In this document: positions 42,177-52,380 of the stretch, in pieces
How positions within the stretch are numbered: position 1 is the first letter of the stretch
Layout: each line of letters begins with the position of its first letter
DNA from: Bremia lactucae
Lineage: Eukaryota; Oomycota; Peronosporomycetes; Peronosporales; Peronosporaceae
Reading direction: 5' to 3'
DNA length: 55,509 nt
Assembly: GCF_004359215.1 (NCBI RefSeq)
Contig: NC_090623.1
Coordinates: forward strand, 2,587,784 to 2,643,292
Position numbers and translations under genes: made by a program
The notes under the pieces: generated by a model
What the model saw: the letters and a program-made list of their open reading frames with translations, nothing else
Databases searched by the model: none
What the model was told of the DNA's origin: nothing

Positions 42177-44456
42177 TTACAAGTAAATCTGCTCGTCCTC
42201 TTCCATTTTGTGATGTAGCCCGACCGTCTCGACGGCAAACTCTCCAAATTTGATCTCTTCGCCAGTCTTGCCGATCAGGAAGCGCTTTTTGTAAATTAAA
42301 TTGGGGTAAATCTGCTCCGTCTGCACCAACACAAACCTCTCCGCACGTGCGTTGCCTCCACGCGGTGGTGCTAGGCGAGCCCGCTCGTTTGGTAATACGA
42401 TAACCAAAACTGTTAAAAGTAGCAATACGCCACATGCCGTCCAAGTACAAATGATGCCCACCCTTGTATTTGTCAAGAATACTCGGACTCGACGAGTTGT
42501 AGTACCATCGAGTCGGCGTTGAATTGCTGTTGCTGTGTCGACGCTTGATGTATCAACCAATTGAGCATTCTGAAAGATATAAAATAAAGCAGATGCTGCC
42601 ATAATTTCAACGATATCACCAGCAAAGTAAAAGTGGTTGCTTTGTATGTATTGAAGGAAAGTTTCCACTACAGCCGAGCACGAGTGCGTGCTGATTCGTG
42701 ACCAAGACTCCAAGTGCTGCAAGATCGCGAATGGCGACGCTTGTCCAGAGTGAAGTCTAAGCTTTGGCTCCAGCAGCTGAACAAGCGATACAGTTTGACC
42801 ATGATTTGCAATTTGAAATTGAGTCGGGAGCCACTGCTTTGGCAATACCAAGTGGCGATAATCACTGTCGAGTTGATGATACAGTACCTGACAGCCTTCT
42901 TTGGAAGTCGTCGACTTACACTTGGTGGTAGACTGAATAAAACGCCATGATATGCGCCCAAACGATAGCACTAATGACTGGGATATTGCATCTGTGTCAC
43001 GATTATAGCTGGAAACGGTGGTGAAAGCATAGAGAAATGCCGCATCTGACATGTTCATAGGCGCCATTCCAATCTGCTTGCGGGGCAAGCGTTGTCCAAA
43101 GTTAAGCTGAGGCTCTAGCAACGCACAACTAGTAACACCGCAAACCACAGAGGTATTGGCGTGACTGCGCAGTGGCAATCTTAAAGTCATGACATGCAAA
43201 TCCATCAACGAGCTCAGCTCTCGAAATTCAAACGAAGCGTCAACAGCAGCATTGACTGCTAAAGGCACTCCTGTATCAAGTAGCGACTTCAGGACATCGT
43301 CAAAGAATTCACTAATGCGTAACGGAGGCGAGCTCTTCTTTTCTTCGCTAGTTGCTCGGATACTTTGCATGAAAATGGAGTTTCCCTGCTTCCACAAATC
43401 GTGTGCCATTGCTAGTGACATCACTCCACCGAGCTTCTCGTCACCAGCAGCTTCACGGGCACCATTGTGCGTGACATCATAGCGCTTGAACGCTTCAATA
43501 AACTGTTTTTCTTTTCCAAATTCAGCGCCCCACTCTCGCAGAGGAAAGCCAAATAACGCCTTTGGAGCCGCAGCCAGTAACATATCCGCTTCAAACAAAT
43601 CGTTGCCATTAGAATCGCACGTTGACATGTCCAAGGGCTGCATGGGAACCACCATCCGTCTCAAAGCTGTCTTCAAAATGGTGCCGCCTAGTCCGTCGTC
43701 TCCAAAATTTGGCACGTTTTGCATCAACAGCCTCGTTGTCGCGGCCATGTGGCGGCTGCTCGTGGCTTTGTCTTCTCTTTGGTTGGCTTGCACAGCCGAA
43801 AGCGAGCTGCCCACTGCCATCATGACGGTAGGAATAAATATCGTGAGCGCAAATTTTTTGAATTTGCTCTGCTTTTTGGTTGCTGGGTCGTCGCTCGGAT
43901 ACCATCTCAGATTGTGAAGATACACAAGAAAGACAGGAAAGATTTCTTCCACACCAAGGCCGACAATCGACTCGACAAAGCCCATCATAAGTCCAATGTA
44001 CGAGTTCACCGTGTCGGTTTTCGTTTCAGCATCAACAATTGGGACCTTCTGCTTCACTACAAAACCCTCGCGCAGCCAAGCGGCGATTGCCGACATGGTA
44101 GCGGCCGTGATCACCACAAGCACGGCAAATCGCTTCCTTCGAAGAATAATTTCCGGTCTAGGCTGCGTGAATTCCTCGTACGCCGCACCTTGATTTGCCC
44201 CGCTATCGCTAATGCTGCACAAGCGGTCGATGTTGTCTAGAACCAGGTACGGAGAGGAGCCTGCGCTCTCGGTGGCATGCTGGTCACAACGCTCCTCGGT
44301 GGGCCCGATACCGCTGCCGGCCAGTATAGCGTTTGGTGACTCGCACTCAAAAGCGTCGTCCGTGTAAGAGGACATGCGATCCTGTTCTAGCTGCCGACGG
44401 TCGGCGAAGTGCAATTCGTACTTTGCCGCCGATTGCGACTGCCCAACTCTGCCCAT
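42177..44456 (-). CDS. Multi-pass membrane protein, paralog 1 of divergent pair
   Basis: Uninterrupted ORF of 759 residues. A hydrophilic N-terminus of about 105 residues is followed by hydrophobic segments at about 109-130, 154-184 and 200-226, a large hydrophilic region to about 660 with many Ser/Thr and scattered Cys, one more membrane segment at about 665-689 and a 70-residue tail ending EEDEQIYL. It is clearly related to the divergently transcribed neighbour: VYLHNLRWYPSDDPA versus TYLHNCSLYPGDQPA, LSFGRISW versus LSMGKLSW, and a near-collinear C-terminal tail (YPNLIYKKR versus YPDLVHKKR). No known domain recognised. The layout suggests a large extracytoplasmic region between membrane anchors. 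Function unknown. Confidence 0.85.
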   Translation of the reverse strand: MGRVGQSQSAAKYELHFADRRQLEQDRMSSYTDDAFECESPNAILAGSGIGPTEERCDQHATESAGSSPYLVLDNIDRLCSISDSGANQGAAYEEFTQPRPEIILRRKRFAVLVVITAATMSAIAAWLREGFVVKQKVPIVDAETKTDTVNSYIGLMMGFVESIVGLGVEEIFPVFLVYLHNLRWYPSDDPATKKQSKFKKFALTIFIPTVMMAVGSSLSAVQANQREDKATSSRHMAATTRLLMQNVPNFGDDGLGGTILKTALRRMVVPMQPLDMSTCDSNGNDLFEADMLLAAAPKALFGFPLREWGAEFGKEKQFIEAFKRYDVTHNGAREAAGDEKLGGVMSLAMAHDLWKQGNSIFMQSIRATSEEKKSSPPLRISEFFDDVLKSLLDTGVPLAVNAAVDASFEFRELSSLMDLHVMTLRLPLRSHANTSVVCGVTSCALLEPQLNFGQRLPRKQIGMAPMNMSDAAFLYAFTTVSSYNRDTDAISQSLVLSFGRISWRFIQSTTKCKSTTSKEGCQVLYHQLDSDYRHLVLPKQWLPTQFQIANHGQTVSLVQLLEPKLRLHSGQASPFAILQHLESWSRISTHSCSAVVETFLQYIQSNHFYFAGDIVEIMAASALFYIFQNAQLVDTSSVDTATAIQRRLDGTTTRRVRVFLTNTRVGIICTWTACGVLLLLTVLVIVLPNERARLAPPRGGNARAERFVLVQTEQIYPNLIYKKRFLIGKTGEEIKFGEFAVETVGLHHKMEEDEQIYL

Positions 44457-44710
44457 TCTAATATTTCCACACTAAAATGAGGCCGAAATCGTATCATCGT
44501 GCTTCGTTGCAACACCACCGACCGTAAAATCACAGAAACTTTTAAATTACAAGATCTAAACTTTCTAAAAGCGCTCTGAAATTAGGGATTTGGTAGAAGG
44601 ATTATTTCATACAAGGGCTTATATTTATTCGGCGTTTTCCTTTTAATTCATGGACCGACAACAGCGGTGGAGTCTCTCCAGATCAACAGAAAACTCAACC
44701 AGCGAGCGGT
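44457..44710. promoter_or_regulatory. Shared divergent promoter region
   Basis: 254 bp between the start codons of the two divergently transcribed paralogs, so both promoters must fit or be shared here, or lie inside the 5' coding ends. No TATA box or clear oomycete initiator is asserted. Confidence 0.5.
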
Positions 44711-46852
44711 ATGTCAGCCTCGCGGCCCGAATCTAGTATCAAAGTCAGCAATATGCACCGCAGCTTCGCGCCATGCGATGCGGCGATGAATGACACAATG
44801 CGCTCCAACGCGTTGGCCGACTGCAATACGATCGTGGACATGAGTCTGCGGCTCTCTCGCTTTGTCTTGTGCGTGGTTGCGGCGCTTCTCTTTGCGTTTG
44901 GCTTTGCGTTGGTTACAAGTAACAAGAAAGTTTTGACGCATGTGTACGAAGATAAGCTGGCTGGCAACGAGACGCTGTCTGCCACGGCCTCGTCTGTCGT
45001 TGAGAATTATAATACACTTTTTGGCTACGTCCTTTTCACGGGTGGCAAGGTCTTTGAAGTTTTTTGCGAGACGCTTATTTTTCCAACGCTGGCTACCTAC
45101 TTGCACAACTGCAGTCTGTACCCAGGAGACCAACCAGCGCGGATGCACTCGTTCGTTAAGGCACGTTGCATCTTTTGGGGGCTTAAGACTGTAATAATCC
45201 TCATGAACGTCGGTTTTACCAGTGTCTACGTGGGTCAGACCACATTAGATTTGGAAACAGCATCGCGTCACCTTGCAGTCTCGGACGATTTTACAATGAT
45301 GTCGACGCATTTTAAGACGCCACGAGCCGTCGAGATTGATTCAATCCTACGGACATCGTTGTCAGGTGCGACAATCCCTTTTGCGTTCAAGGACACGTGC
45401 CCTGGTCGCGACAGCGAAGATGTTTCAATGAAGAAAGCTTGGGTCGACGACGTGGACACCACATTTGTGAGCTTCAGCTTCCCGGCGCCTGCGTGGAACG
45501 CTGCTCTGCTCTTATCGGAAGGAACAACCCCGACAACATCTGCAAGCATCTCGCTGCAAGACTATTCGGTTAACGGTCAAAAGCCCATCAATGCAGACGA
45601 CTGGGATATTCCAGAGCTGTACTCTTGCTTCAAGCAGGGAACTGATAAATTGGGTCTCTCGATTGTTCAGCATAGTGCGGTTTATCCGCTATCATCCGAC
45701 GATTTAGTCCATGCCATTGCGGGTGAGCTGAAAGCAGCGCTTGGCGATACTATGAATGTAAGTGATTTAATTATTCACCTGGAGCACCGTGAAGTGGCTG
45801 AAGATATACACTTTACTAGTTTGGCCATCTCTATTCCGGTAGAAATGAATGACAGGGGAAGTATACTATGTGGACATTTCGATTGTGTTTATGCCGCATC
45901 GTCAACTATGTTGAACAAACTTCACCTGCAGTCATCAATATCGATCGCATCTTACGAAGGAGATGAAAACACCGCTTTGGTTTATGGTAGCACCAATCAG
46001 TTTTTGCAAGAAGTACATTCAGCTCAAACACCACACGAGGTGTTAATACTTTCGATGGGCAAGCTGAGTTGGCAGCTTAGCCCACTACACATTCGCCATG
46101 ATGCTGCGTGTGCCGATGATGGCGAGCAACAGTGTGTTGGTCTAAGTTTGCCTTTAGGCATAAGCGAAGACATTCTATTGATTAAAAAGAAAGCGCTGTC
46201 CACACAGCACCTTGCAAACCCCTTTAAACTTGTGACGCTGCATCCAGCTAGGATTCAGGATGCGGCACGATCCGAGAAAAATGTGGTGACTTCATGGTAT
46301 CGGCTATTATCACCAGCCGGCTTAATTTTGCGTCCTAGCGCTTTTGAATGCAACTCGCTGGTAGATGCCTACCTGACCCACTTAAAAACAAACCATTTAT
46401 ATCTGGATGAGAGCCTGTCCCTCGATATGTATTCTGCAGCGCTATTGTATTTGGTTCAGCGCGGAGTGCCGGCATCATTGCCAGACGCCATATCGCGAAG
46501 ACGACTCTCTGAGATGGCATTGACCGAAGTTGGCAATTTTGCTGCTGCAACTGCAGACATTGAAGTGAACGTCCCTACTGCGACTGCCATGGTAACGGTT
46601 GCGGGGTCAATTTTCATCGTGCTGTTAATGTTGTGTGTCATTTTCTTGCCGACTTCGCGAGTAAAATTGTCACCAGACACAACGCCAGCAGCCCAGTACG
46701 TGCAAATTCTGACGGACGACTTGTATCCAGACTTGGTGCACAAAAAGCGTTTGCGGTTCTCGAACGGTGATTGCCTCCTTTTCAACGAGTACGTCGTTGA
46801 CACAATTGGGCTGCATGCCAAACGTGATCAGTCCAAAAAAATCTACCTTTAA
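44711..46852 (+). CDS. Multi-pass membrane protein, paralog 2 of divergent pair
   Basis: Uninterrupted ORF of 713 residues, homologous to 42177-44456. Hydrophobic segments at about 47-68, 100-130, 150-175 and 625-648; large hydrophilic loop of about 450 residues between the third and fourth; 65-residue C-terminal tail with YPDLVHKKRLRF and a KKIYL end. The shared tail motif (YPxLxxKKR..., then E-x-V-x-T-x-GLH) is the best conserved part and may bind a partner inside the cell (inference). The N-terminus is about 60 residues shorter than in paralog 1. Its 3' end converges with the dehydrogenase gene 161 bp away. Function unknown. Confidence 0.85.
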   Translation: MSASRPESSIKVSNMHRSFAPCDAAMNDTMRSNALADCNTIVDMSLRLSRFVLCVVAALLFAFGFALVTSNKKVLTHVYEDKLAGNETLSATASSVVENYNTLFGYVLFTGGKVFEVFCETLIFPTLATYLHNCSLYPGDQPARMHSFVKARCIFWGLKTVIILMNVGFTSVYVGQTTLDLETASRHLAVSDDFTMMSTHFKTPRAVEIDSILRTSLSGATIPFAFKDTCPGRDSEDVSMKKAWVDDVDTTFVSFSFPAPAWNAALLLSEGTTPTTSASISLQDYSVNGQKPINADDWDIPELYSCFKQGTDKLGLSIVQHSAVYPLSSDDLVHAIAGELKAALGDTMNVSDLIIHLEHREVAEDIHFTSLAISIPVEMNDRGSILCGHFDCVYAASSTMLNKLHLQSSISIASYEGDENTALVYGSTNQFLQEVHSAQTPHEVLILSMGKLSWQLSPLHIRHDAACADDGEQQCVGLSLPLGISEDILLIKKKALSTQHLANPFKLVTLHPARIQDAARSEKNVVTSWYRLLSPAGLILRPSAFECNSLVDAYLTHLKTNHLYLDESLSLDMYSAALLYLVQRGVPASLPDAISRRRLSEMALTEVGNFAAATADIEVNVPTATAMVTVAGSIFIVLLMLCVIFLPTSRVKLSPDTTPAAQYVQILTDDLYPDLVHKKRLRFSNGDCLLFNEYVVDTIGLHAKRDQSKKIYL

Positions 46853-47013
46853 GCTCAAAAGAGACGACAACCTTAGCAAATTTGTACTTTCATCGCAACT
46901 CAACAAACGACTTTTTGTGTGTCAATAATCAATGAATGTGTCCTTAAACAGAAGCATTCTGATGATTCGTTGGAAGGATTCGAGTTGCATACCAAAGACT
47001 TTTTTTTAACAAT

Positions 47014-48112
47014 CTAGCAAATTTCATGCAGGAGTTTATGATTCAAAATTCCTGCAGCGAGATTAGCAACAGCGATATCCGCCATGGCTTGCCGAGCCTT
47101 GAACGTGGCTGAACCTATGTGAGGTACCAGAACGCAATTCTTGAGAAAAAACAGTGGATGTTTCGGATAAAGAGGTTCTGGATAGACTACATCCAAACCG
47201 GCAGCAGCAATGACCTGATTTTGGAGGGCCTCTACGAGAGCATCTTGATCCACTAGCTCACCTCTGCCAGTATTTATCAGTACTGCATTTGGCTTCATGA
47301 GTTTAAGATCTTTTGCGCCAATGCTGCAGCGAGTCGCTTCTGTCAATGGCTGGTGAAGACTTACAACGTCGCTTCTGCGTAGTAGCGTCTCCATGTCTAC
47401 ATACTCTACGGATCCCGGTCCGCCCCCAAGTGACTCTGCAACGTCAAGCTTTGCACGAGGTCCTGTGTATAGAATATTGCAGTTGAAGCCGTGCTTAAGC
47501 ATACGAGCATACGTCGAACCAATTCTCCCAAGACCAACAACACCAATCGTACTACCGCTTATGTCAGAGCCACAGTACTGAAACGGACGCCAGACGCCCC
47601 AATCGCCATTCTTAGCGCTTGTCGCACACTCCACAATTCGACGTTTGACAGCAAAAGTCAGCGCTACGGCCGTCTCTGCGGTAGACACATCTAAAACTCC
47701 AGGAGTGTATCCTACCCTTACATTCCGAGCTTTGCAGGCTTCTACATCAATATTATCAAACCCAACTGACATGGTGGATACAACACGGAGGGAAGGTCCA
47801 GCAGCATCCAGTATCTCGGCATCTACTCTGTCCGTGAGAAGACAGAATAATCCTGTGCATCCCTTTACACGTTTTTGCAGCTCCTCACGTGTGATGCATC
47901 TCTCTTCATGGGAGAAATAGTCTATTTTAAATAAATTGGCACCGGCTTTAGCAAGTAGCTTCCGAAGTTGTTCTGGTTCACAAGGATCAGATTAACTAAA
48001 TTATTAGAAATTACTTTGTTTACTTTGCGTGCTGTCGCGGCTAGCTCGTCTCACCAATAGCACAGGGTATATTTCTCGAGAAAAATACTTTTAACGGTGC
48101 CGCGGAGCTCAT
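47014..48112 (-). CDS. D-isomer 2-hydroxyacid dehydrogenase (glyoxylate/hydroxypyruvate reductase type)
   Basis: Two exons, 48112-48055 and 47972-47014, give a 338-residue protein. The family reduces glyoxylate or hydroxypyruvate with NAD(P)H. Exon 1 supplies MSSAAPLKVFFSRNIPCAI, the expected first strand of the fold; exon 2 continues EQLRKLLAKAGANL without phase change. The nucleotide-binding GLGRIG is at about 166-171; catalytic Arg256 (NTGRGELVD), Glu285 (YPEP) and His304 (VPHIGSAT) are all present. LLTDRVDAEILDAAGP and STMSVGFDNID are typical of the GRHPR branch, whose usual length is about 330. The ORF alone would start at 47772 and lack the first 86 residues. A one-exon annotation would therefore be truncated. 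Confidence 0.85.
47973..48054 (-). other. 82-nt spliceosomal intron in the dehydrogenase gene
   Basis: Begins GTGAGACG, has a branch-like TTCTAATAAT and ends GAACCAG. It restores frame between a short first exon and the rest, and without it a TAA stop interrupts the reading frame. Confidence 0.7.
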
Positions 48113-49146
48113 CTTGATAAAATTTCCTAATGCTGTATGTAAAAGAAATTCAATCATCTTCATTAAAATCTTGTAAAGTGCGAAAAATAATAGTATTAGT
48201 TTTTAATTAGGGAGCCGGTTCGGTATATGTAAACGAAAAGTTGCCTTTAACGTAATTGCCGTATATCTTTACGAAGGATTCTATTTTAAATAGAACAAAA
48301 GGACCTATAAAGTAAATTCACATAACAACGGTTTACCAACCGATGTGTGCCCGCATCAACGGTTTGTTAAGTAGTCGAATATTAATTCTAACAAAAAACA
48401 TTCTGACGACATTGTATGCACGAGCTCCGGGGTGGGTTTAGCAAAAACCTTCTTGTACGAGCAAACTTGGCATATTTTATAAAAAACTAAAAACAATACT
48501 AATTCCCTTTGCTGTTGTGGCTGCCAATATATCTTTCATGTTCAAAAAAAAGCACGACCAGTATTTTATTGTAATGACAAGTTCCGTGTCTTAAACGCAA
48601 TAATTTGTCATCAACTACCAACCGAGGAAAGAAGACAAAGCAGTGAAATTATTAAAACACAAAGTCAAGCGGCAAATACCAGCAGTTTCTTTTTATTGTG
48701 CTTAAAATGCACATCTCAATCACTACAGCTCTTCCTACCCCATTTATCCGCCACAACTAATATCCGGGTCACTTTTCTCCAACAGCCCGTATGAAACGCT
48801 AAAGACTCACCTCACGTAGATAGATGGGTGAGGAGCGATCGCACTTTTGCCCAGAAATTTTTTAGGTATCTATATGCAAATGTTAAGGCTATCAACCGAA
48901 TAAATTCTTTGCCGTTCGCAGTGTGATTCATGACGATTTTGACACAGTTAACCTCACAAGCTTCGAGAAACTTAACCACGTAAAAAATCTGCCGGATTGC
49001 TTCATGACCAGTTTGTAGAAAGCCTGGGCGATAATAAATCGAGATTACCCTCAAGAATGCCAAATTAGCTTTCTATTGGGCTCATAAGTTGTTTCGTATA
49101 CACTAGTCATATTTGTCTTCCAATTACTCACGCCATCCTGCGGTAT
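48113..49146. other. AT-rich intergenic region
   Basis: No gene or repeat recognised. Holds the upstream region of the dehydrogenase gene and the 3' flank of the next gene. Confidence 0.5.
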
Positions 49147-50355
49147 TTACAACGGCCACTTTGATCTGTCCGGAATAGGTTGGTAACCTCTGAATGCTGG
49201 GAGTGCAGACCGCGCTGGTAAAACACACAACAAAGCCATTAACATCGCCCATTCAGTTGGAAATTTGAGCGATTCAAGCAATAATATCCAGCTCAGCAAT
49301 CTATCGTTCGTATTAGCTGTCATGTCCATTTCTGTACCAGAAGGAAAGAAAAAGCCTGGATAAGCCTCCACAATATTCTGCAAAAATAGCGGAAAATCGC
49401 TTAGCTGACTTGATTTTTTTCGAATTGAGCTAGATGCTTCGCCCGAAAATTTAGCAGTTTGGGAAGCTGCAAGAAGAAAAGATGACATCAGGTGCATAAA
49501 GCAAAAGACTGCTGATATGACTGCAATACGTCGGATATTCCGCTTGCGAGAAGTCACGTCCTCCGCCACTTTATCCAGTAATACACACATTTGCTTTCCG
49601 TAGGCTGGGAGCAAAATGACACAAGCTGCCCAACAGCATACAAGCAAAATTATCGCCACTAGGAGCAAGCTTTGTCGCATCTTACTGCCTGGCTTTTGTT
49701 TCGCGAATAAAATTGTACCCATTCGCAGCAAGTATACAGTAACAACTAGTCTTGTGAATAACGCTCTTGGCGGAGGCGAAAATTTAAGCGAAGAATCAGG
49801 TATAGCACTTATGACCCCAGCCTCTCTCATCTCGCCAGCATTGGGAGTGTGCAGACTTTGGAGTAAAGATTCAGTTGCCCGGTCTCCAACCCTGTGTATC
49901 TTTGAGCTCATCGCGTGAGCATTGATCTGGACTTCATCCACCATTGTTGCCCACGTGTTAAATACTAAGAGAAACACTCCACCTAGCACGAGCGATGCAG
50001 AGGTGCCAAGCACCTGCCATATGAATACTAGTTGCGCGTAAGACAAATGCAAGTATGCAACTTTTCGGTCAAGTCGCCCAAAGTCATGAGAGCAGAATCG
50101 AGATAGCATCCATAGGGCAACCAGAACGAAGGCTACAGCCCGCAATGTGGAGCCTAGGACCAACAACCCGTAGAGCCTCACGGCCGTGTGGTCTTGAGAC
50201 CAATTGCGCGCAATGCGACGGCCAGCAATGATCCCTGGAACCAAAAATAGTACCCCACAAGCGTAAATACTGGCGCAGATGAGGTACTTGAAAGATGCAG
50301 AGGAGGCAGACGGCAAGGATGACTCATAGAAACCAGCGCATGATGCGGCGGACAT
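49147..50355 (-). CDS. 7TM membrane protein, possibly TOM1/THH1-like
   Basis: Uninterrupted ORF of 402 residues with seven hydrophobic segments at about 22-45, 60-84, 106-132, 198-218, 229-251, 275-297 and 353-379. The long hydrophilic loop (133-197) between the third and fourth is unlike small transporters. The last segment reads LLLESLKFPTEW then LCVLPAR, reminiscent of the E-x-L-P...LRKLP end of THH1/TOM1/TOM3-type 7TM proteins, but the match is weak. It could equally be an unclassified oomycete GPCR-like protein. No cleavable signal peptide is evident. Confidence 0.7.
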   Translation of the reverse strand: MSAASCAGFYESSLPSASSASFKYLICASIYACGVLFLVPGIIAGRRIARNWSQDHTAVRLYGLLVLGSTLRAVAFVLVALWMLSRFCSHDFGRLDRKVAYLHLSYAQLVFIWQVLGTSASLVLGGVFLLVFNTWATMVDEVQINAHAMSSKIHRVGDRATESLLQSLHTPNAGEMREAGVISAIPDSSLKFSPPPRALFTRLVVTVYLLRMGTILFAKQKPGSKMRQSLLLVAIILLVCCWAACVILLPAYGKQMCVLLDKVAEDVTSRKRNIRRIAVISAVFCFMHLMSSFLLAASQTAKFSGEASSSIRKKSSQLSDFPLFLQNIVEAYPGFFFPSGTEMDMTANTNDRLLSWILLLESLKFPTEWAMLMALLCVLPARSALPAFRGYQPIPDRSKWPL

Positions 50356-50574
50356 CCTGTTTTACATAAACTAGCAAGATTTAAGGCCGTTAAGATTACC
50401 TTCAATGTGGATCTCAATAAGGTGTGGTACACATCAGCACTTTCGAATGTGGATTGTCTCGCACGTAACAAATCGGGCAAAACGCTTTTGCTACCCGATT
50501 TTTTGGCTCGAACAAGGCCCGATTAAGCTTGCCAAAATATCAGCAAATGATTGATGTATGAAGTGCAAGCGCTC

Positions 50575-50640
50575 AAACAGCTTTAAAAGAGCATGTAACG
50601 AAGGGATTGCCGCAAGGCTAACTTCCCCCTCAATGTTTGA
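50575..50640 (-). repeat. Fragment of Gypsy family A pol
   Basis: About 60 bp (AAAGAGCATGTAACGAAGGG onward) matching A1 at 10837-10900. It directly abuts the truncated start of the A3 LTR. Confidence 0.7.
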
Positions 50641-50644
50641 AACT

Positions 50645-51043
50645 AGGGTATCATACCCAATCCCATTTATTATGGGTAACATATGTGGCAGCCGCCAGAT
50701 ATAAATCTGGCGGCCGAAATCTATTTTAAATTAGCTAGGGTAAGGTTTTAAATTTAAAGAAGTAAATAAAGTTCAGTTCCCCTTTTGATCTTAAAGCGTC
50801 TAGTGCCTTCCTAAGGCTTGCGCATTGATCTGTGGGAGACGAAGCCTTTCTAAGGTACATACTCTCGGGCAATAGTTGCCACTTGGTTCCATGAACCCCT
50901 GAATCCCTTGAACAAGGATTCATAAAGCATTGAGAGCTTGAACGACTCCCTGAGTTGTTAAACCCATTAGCTCTAAAGAGCTGAGAGACTCTTTGAGTCT
51001 ATAAGTCTTTCTCTGACTTAAGGAGCGAGGTAGCTCCGCTACA
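50645..51043 (+). repeat. 5' LTR of Gypsy A3 (family A), 5' truncated
   Basis: Follows the A2 LTR from about its 90th base to the CTCCGCTACA end; primer-binding site TGGTAGCACTGGTAGTC at 51046. Hairpin at 50691-50714. Confidence 0.8.
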
Positions 51044-51102
51044 CCTGGTAGCACTGGTAGTCAATCTACGCCTAAATCTCTAAAAGACTAAGCCTTCACT
51101 GA

Positions 51103-52380
51103 AATGGAAGAGTTTCCAAACTTTCAGAGGCGCAATGTTCTGCGTATGACAAGCTCGGGACTTTGTTTGGGCTTGAACATATAGAGTCATTATGTCCCAG
51201 GGACCAGAGGTTCTCCGTGCAAGGCTTGAAGTCTTCGTGCATCCTTCCTGATCGGACAGGTTCAAGATCACCTTGCGGCATCTATGCCAACTCGGTACAT
51301 CGCTGCACTGATTCAGAGCCTAAGACTCGCCCTCCAGTTGTCAATGTGAATTCATTTGAGGGGAAAGAGGAAGAAACCCTTCTTTTATGAACTAAACAGA
51401 GGAGGTGTTCATTGACTCCATCGCCATTTCCAAACTCGGAGGTAGAGGTATGGAGTGGGCACTTTCGTGTAGCACGTCCAAAAACGACGCTTTTCCATCA
51501 TGGGATTCGCTGAAACAGCAAATGACCAGCATGTTTGGCCCGCCTGATCAGACGTTCGCATGCGATCACGGCTCATAGCGACTCGACAGGGTAAACGAAT
51601 CCTATGGGACTATTTCCAGGAGTTGAGAACTCTCATTGCCGCAATGCATTGAGACCCGGTGCAAAAAGCAATTGTCGTAACGCTTTTTATGGAGGGGTCT
51701 CAATGAGGGCGTTGCATGGACCGAGTCATTCCGATCCCATCTGCTACATTCCAAAAGGTAGTTGTCATACGCTACGCGCTGAGCTCGGCTTTAAGTCTGC
51801 TCGCTTTAGTACGCCTGTTTACCGTACAAGCTCTTCGAGCACATGAGTACCGTCTAATAGACCGCAACCCATGGATCTAAGCCTCGTTAAGAAGGAGAAG
51901 CATTTCAAGCTGTGGAACAGCATAAGAATATCCGTAGAGATTATATGCGCGGAAGCACGAAACATTTACGTCCGGCCTGTCCCCAACGCAATACGCGTAA
52001 AGCTCGAAAGAGCACCAGTCCCGATCTACTAGAAATCTGGTACGGTGCAGGAAAACGTCGATACCCAGTAGGTGTGGGGCGCCCTACTGGGGAAGACATA
52101 GGCTCTGTTGAACCTCTAGGAGGTGAGAGTAAATAGGATCTAGCCCCAAGTAGCTCGGTGCGTAATGGCATGGGGCTTGAGTACAAGCCTGGCTTGTTAG
52201 TCATTCGGGCGACTGTAAAGGGTTTTGATAAGCCATGGCCAATTTTAATTGACTCAAGAGCGTCTTGTAATTATGTTCGACGTATTTCCCTTGAGGGAGT
52301 CAACAATACGTTGAGGCTCATGAAAGTGATACAATCACTGTTCGCTTAGCGACTTGGACTCGTGTCACTGTTCCTAAAGA
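51103..52380 (+). pseudogene. Gag and protease N-terminal half of Gypsy A3
   Basis: Gag remnants homologous to 31198-32160 (zinc-knuckle region near 51940-51970 reads RGSTKHLRPACPQR, with the first Cys pair damaged). The protease start reads LIDSRASCNYVRR, where the Gly of DSG is Arg. The frame changes after FVRL-type RLATW. Uninterrupted at the place where A2 carries its SINE. Confidence 0.65.

Noticed and set aside
43486..44240. Plus-strand ORFs opposite the 759-residue membrane protein
   Set aside because: Antisense shadows of a long coding frame with clear paralog support.
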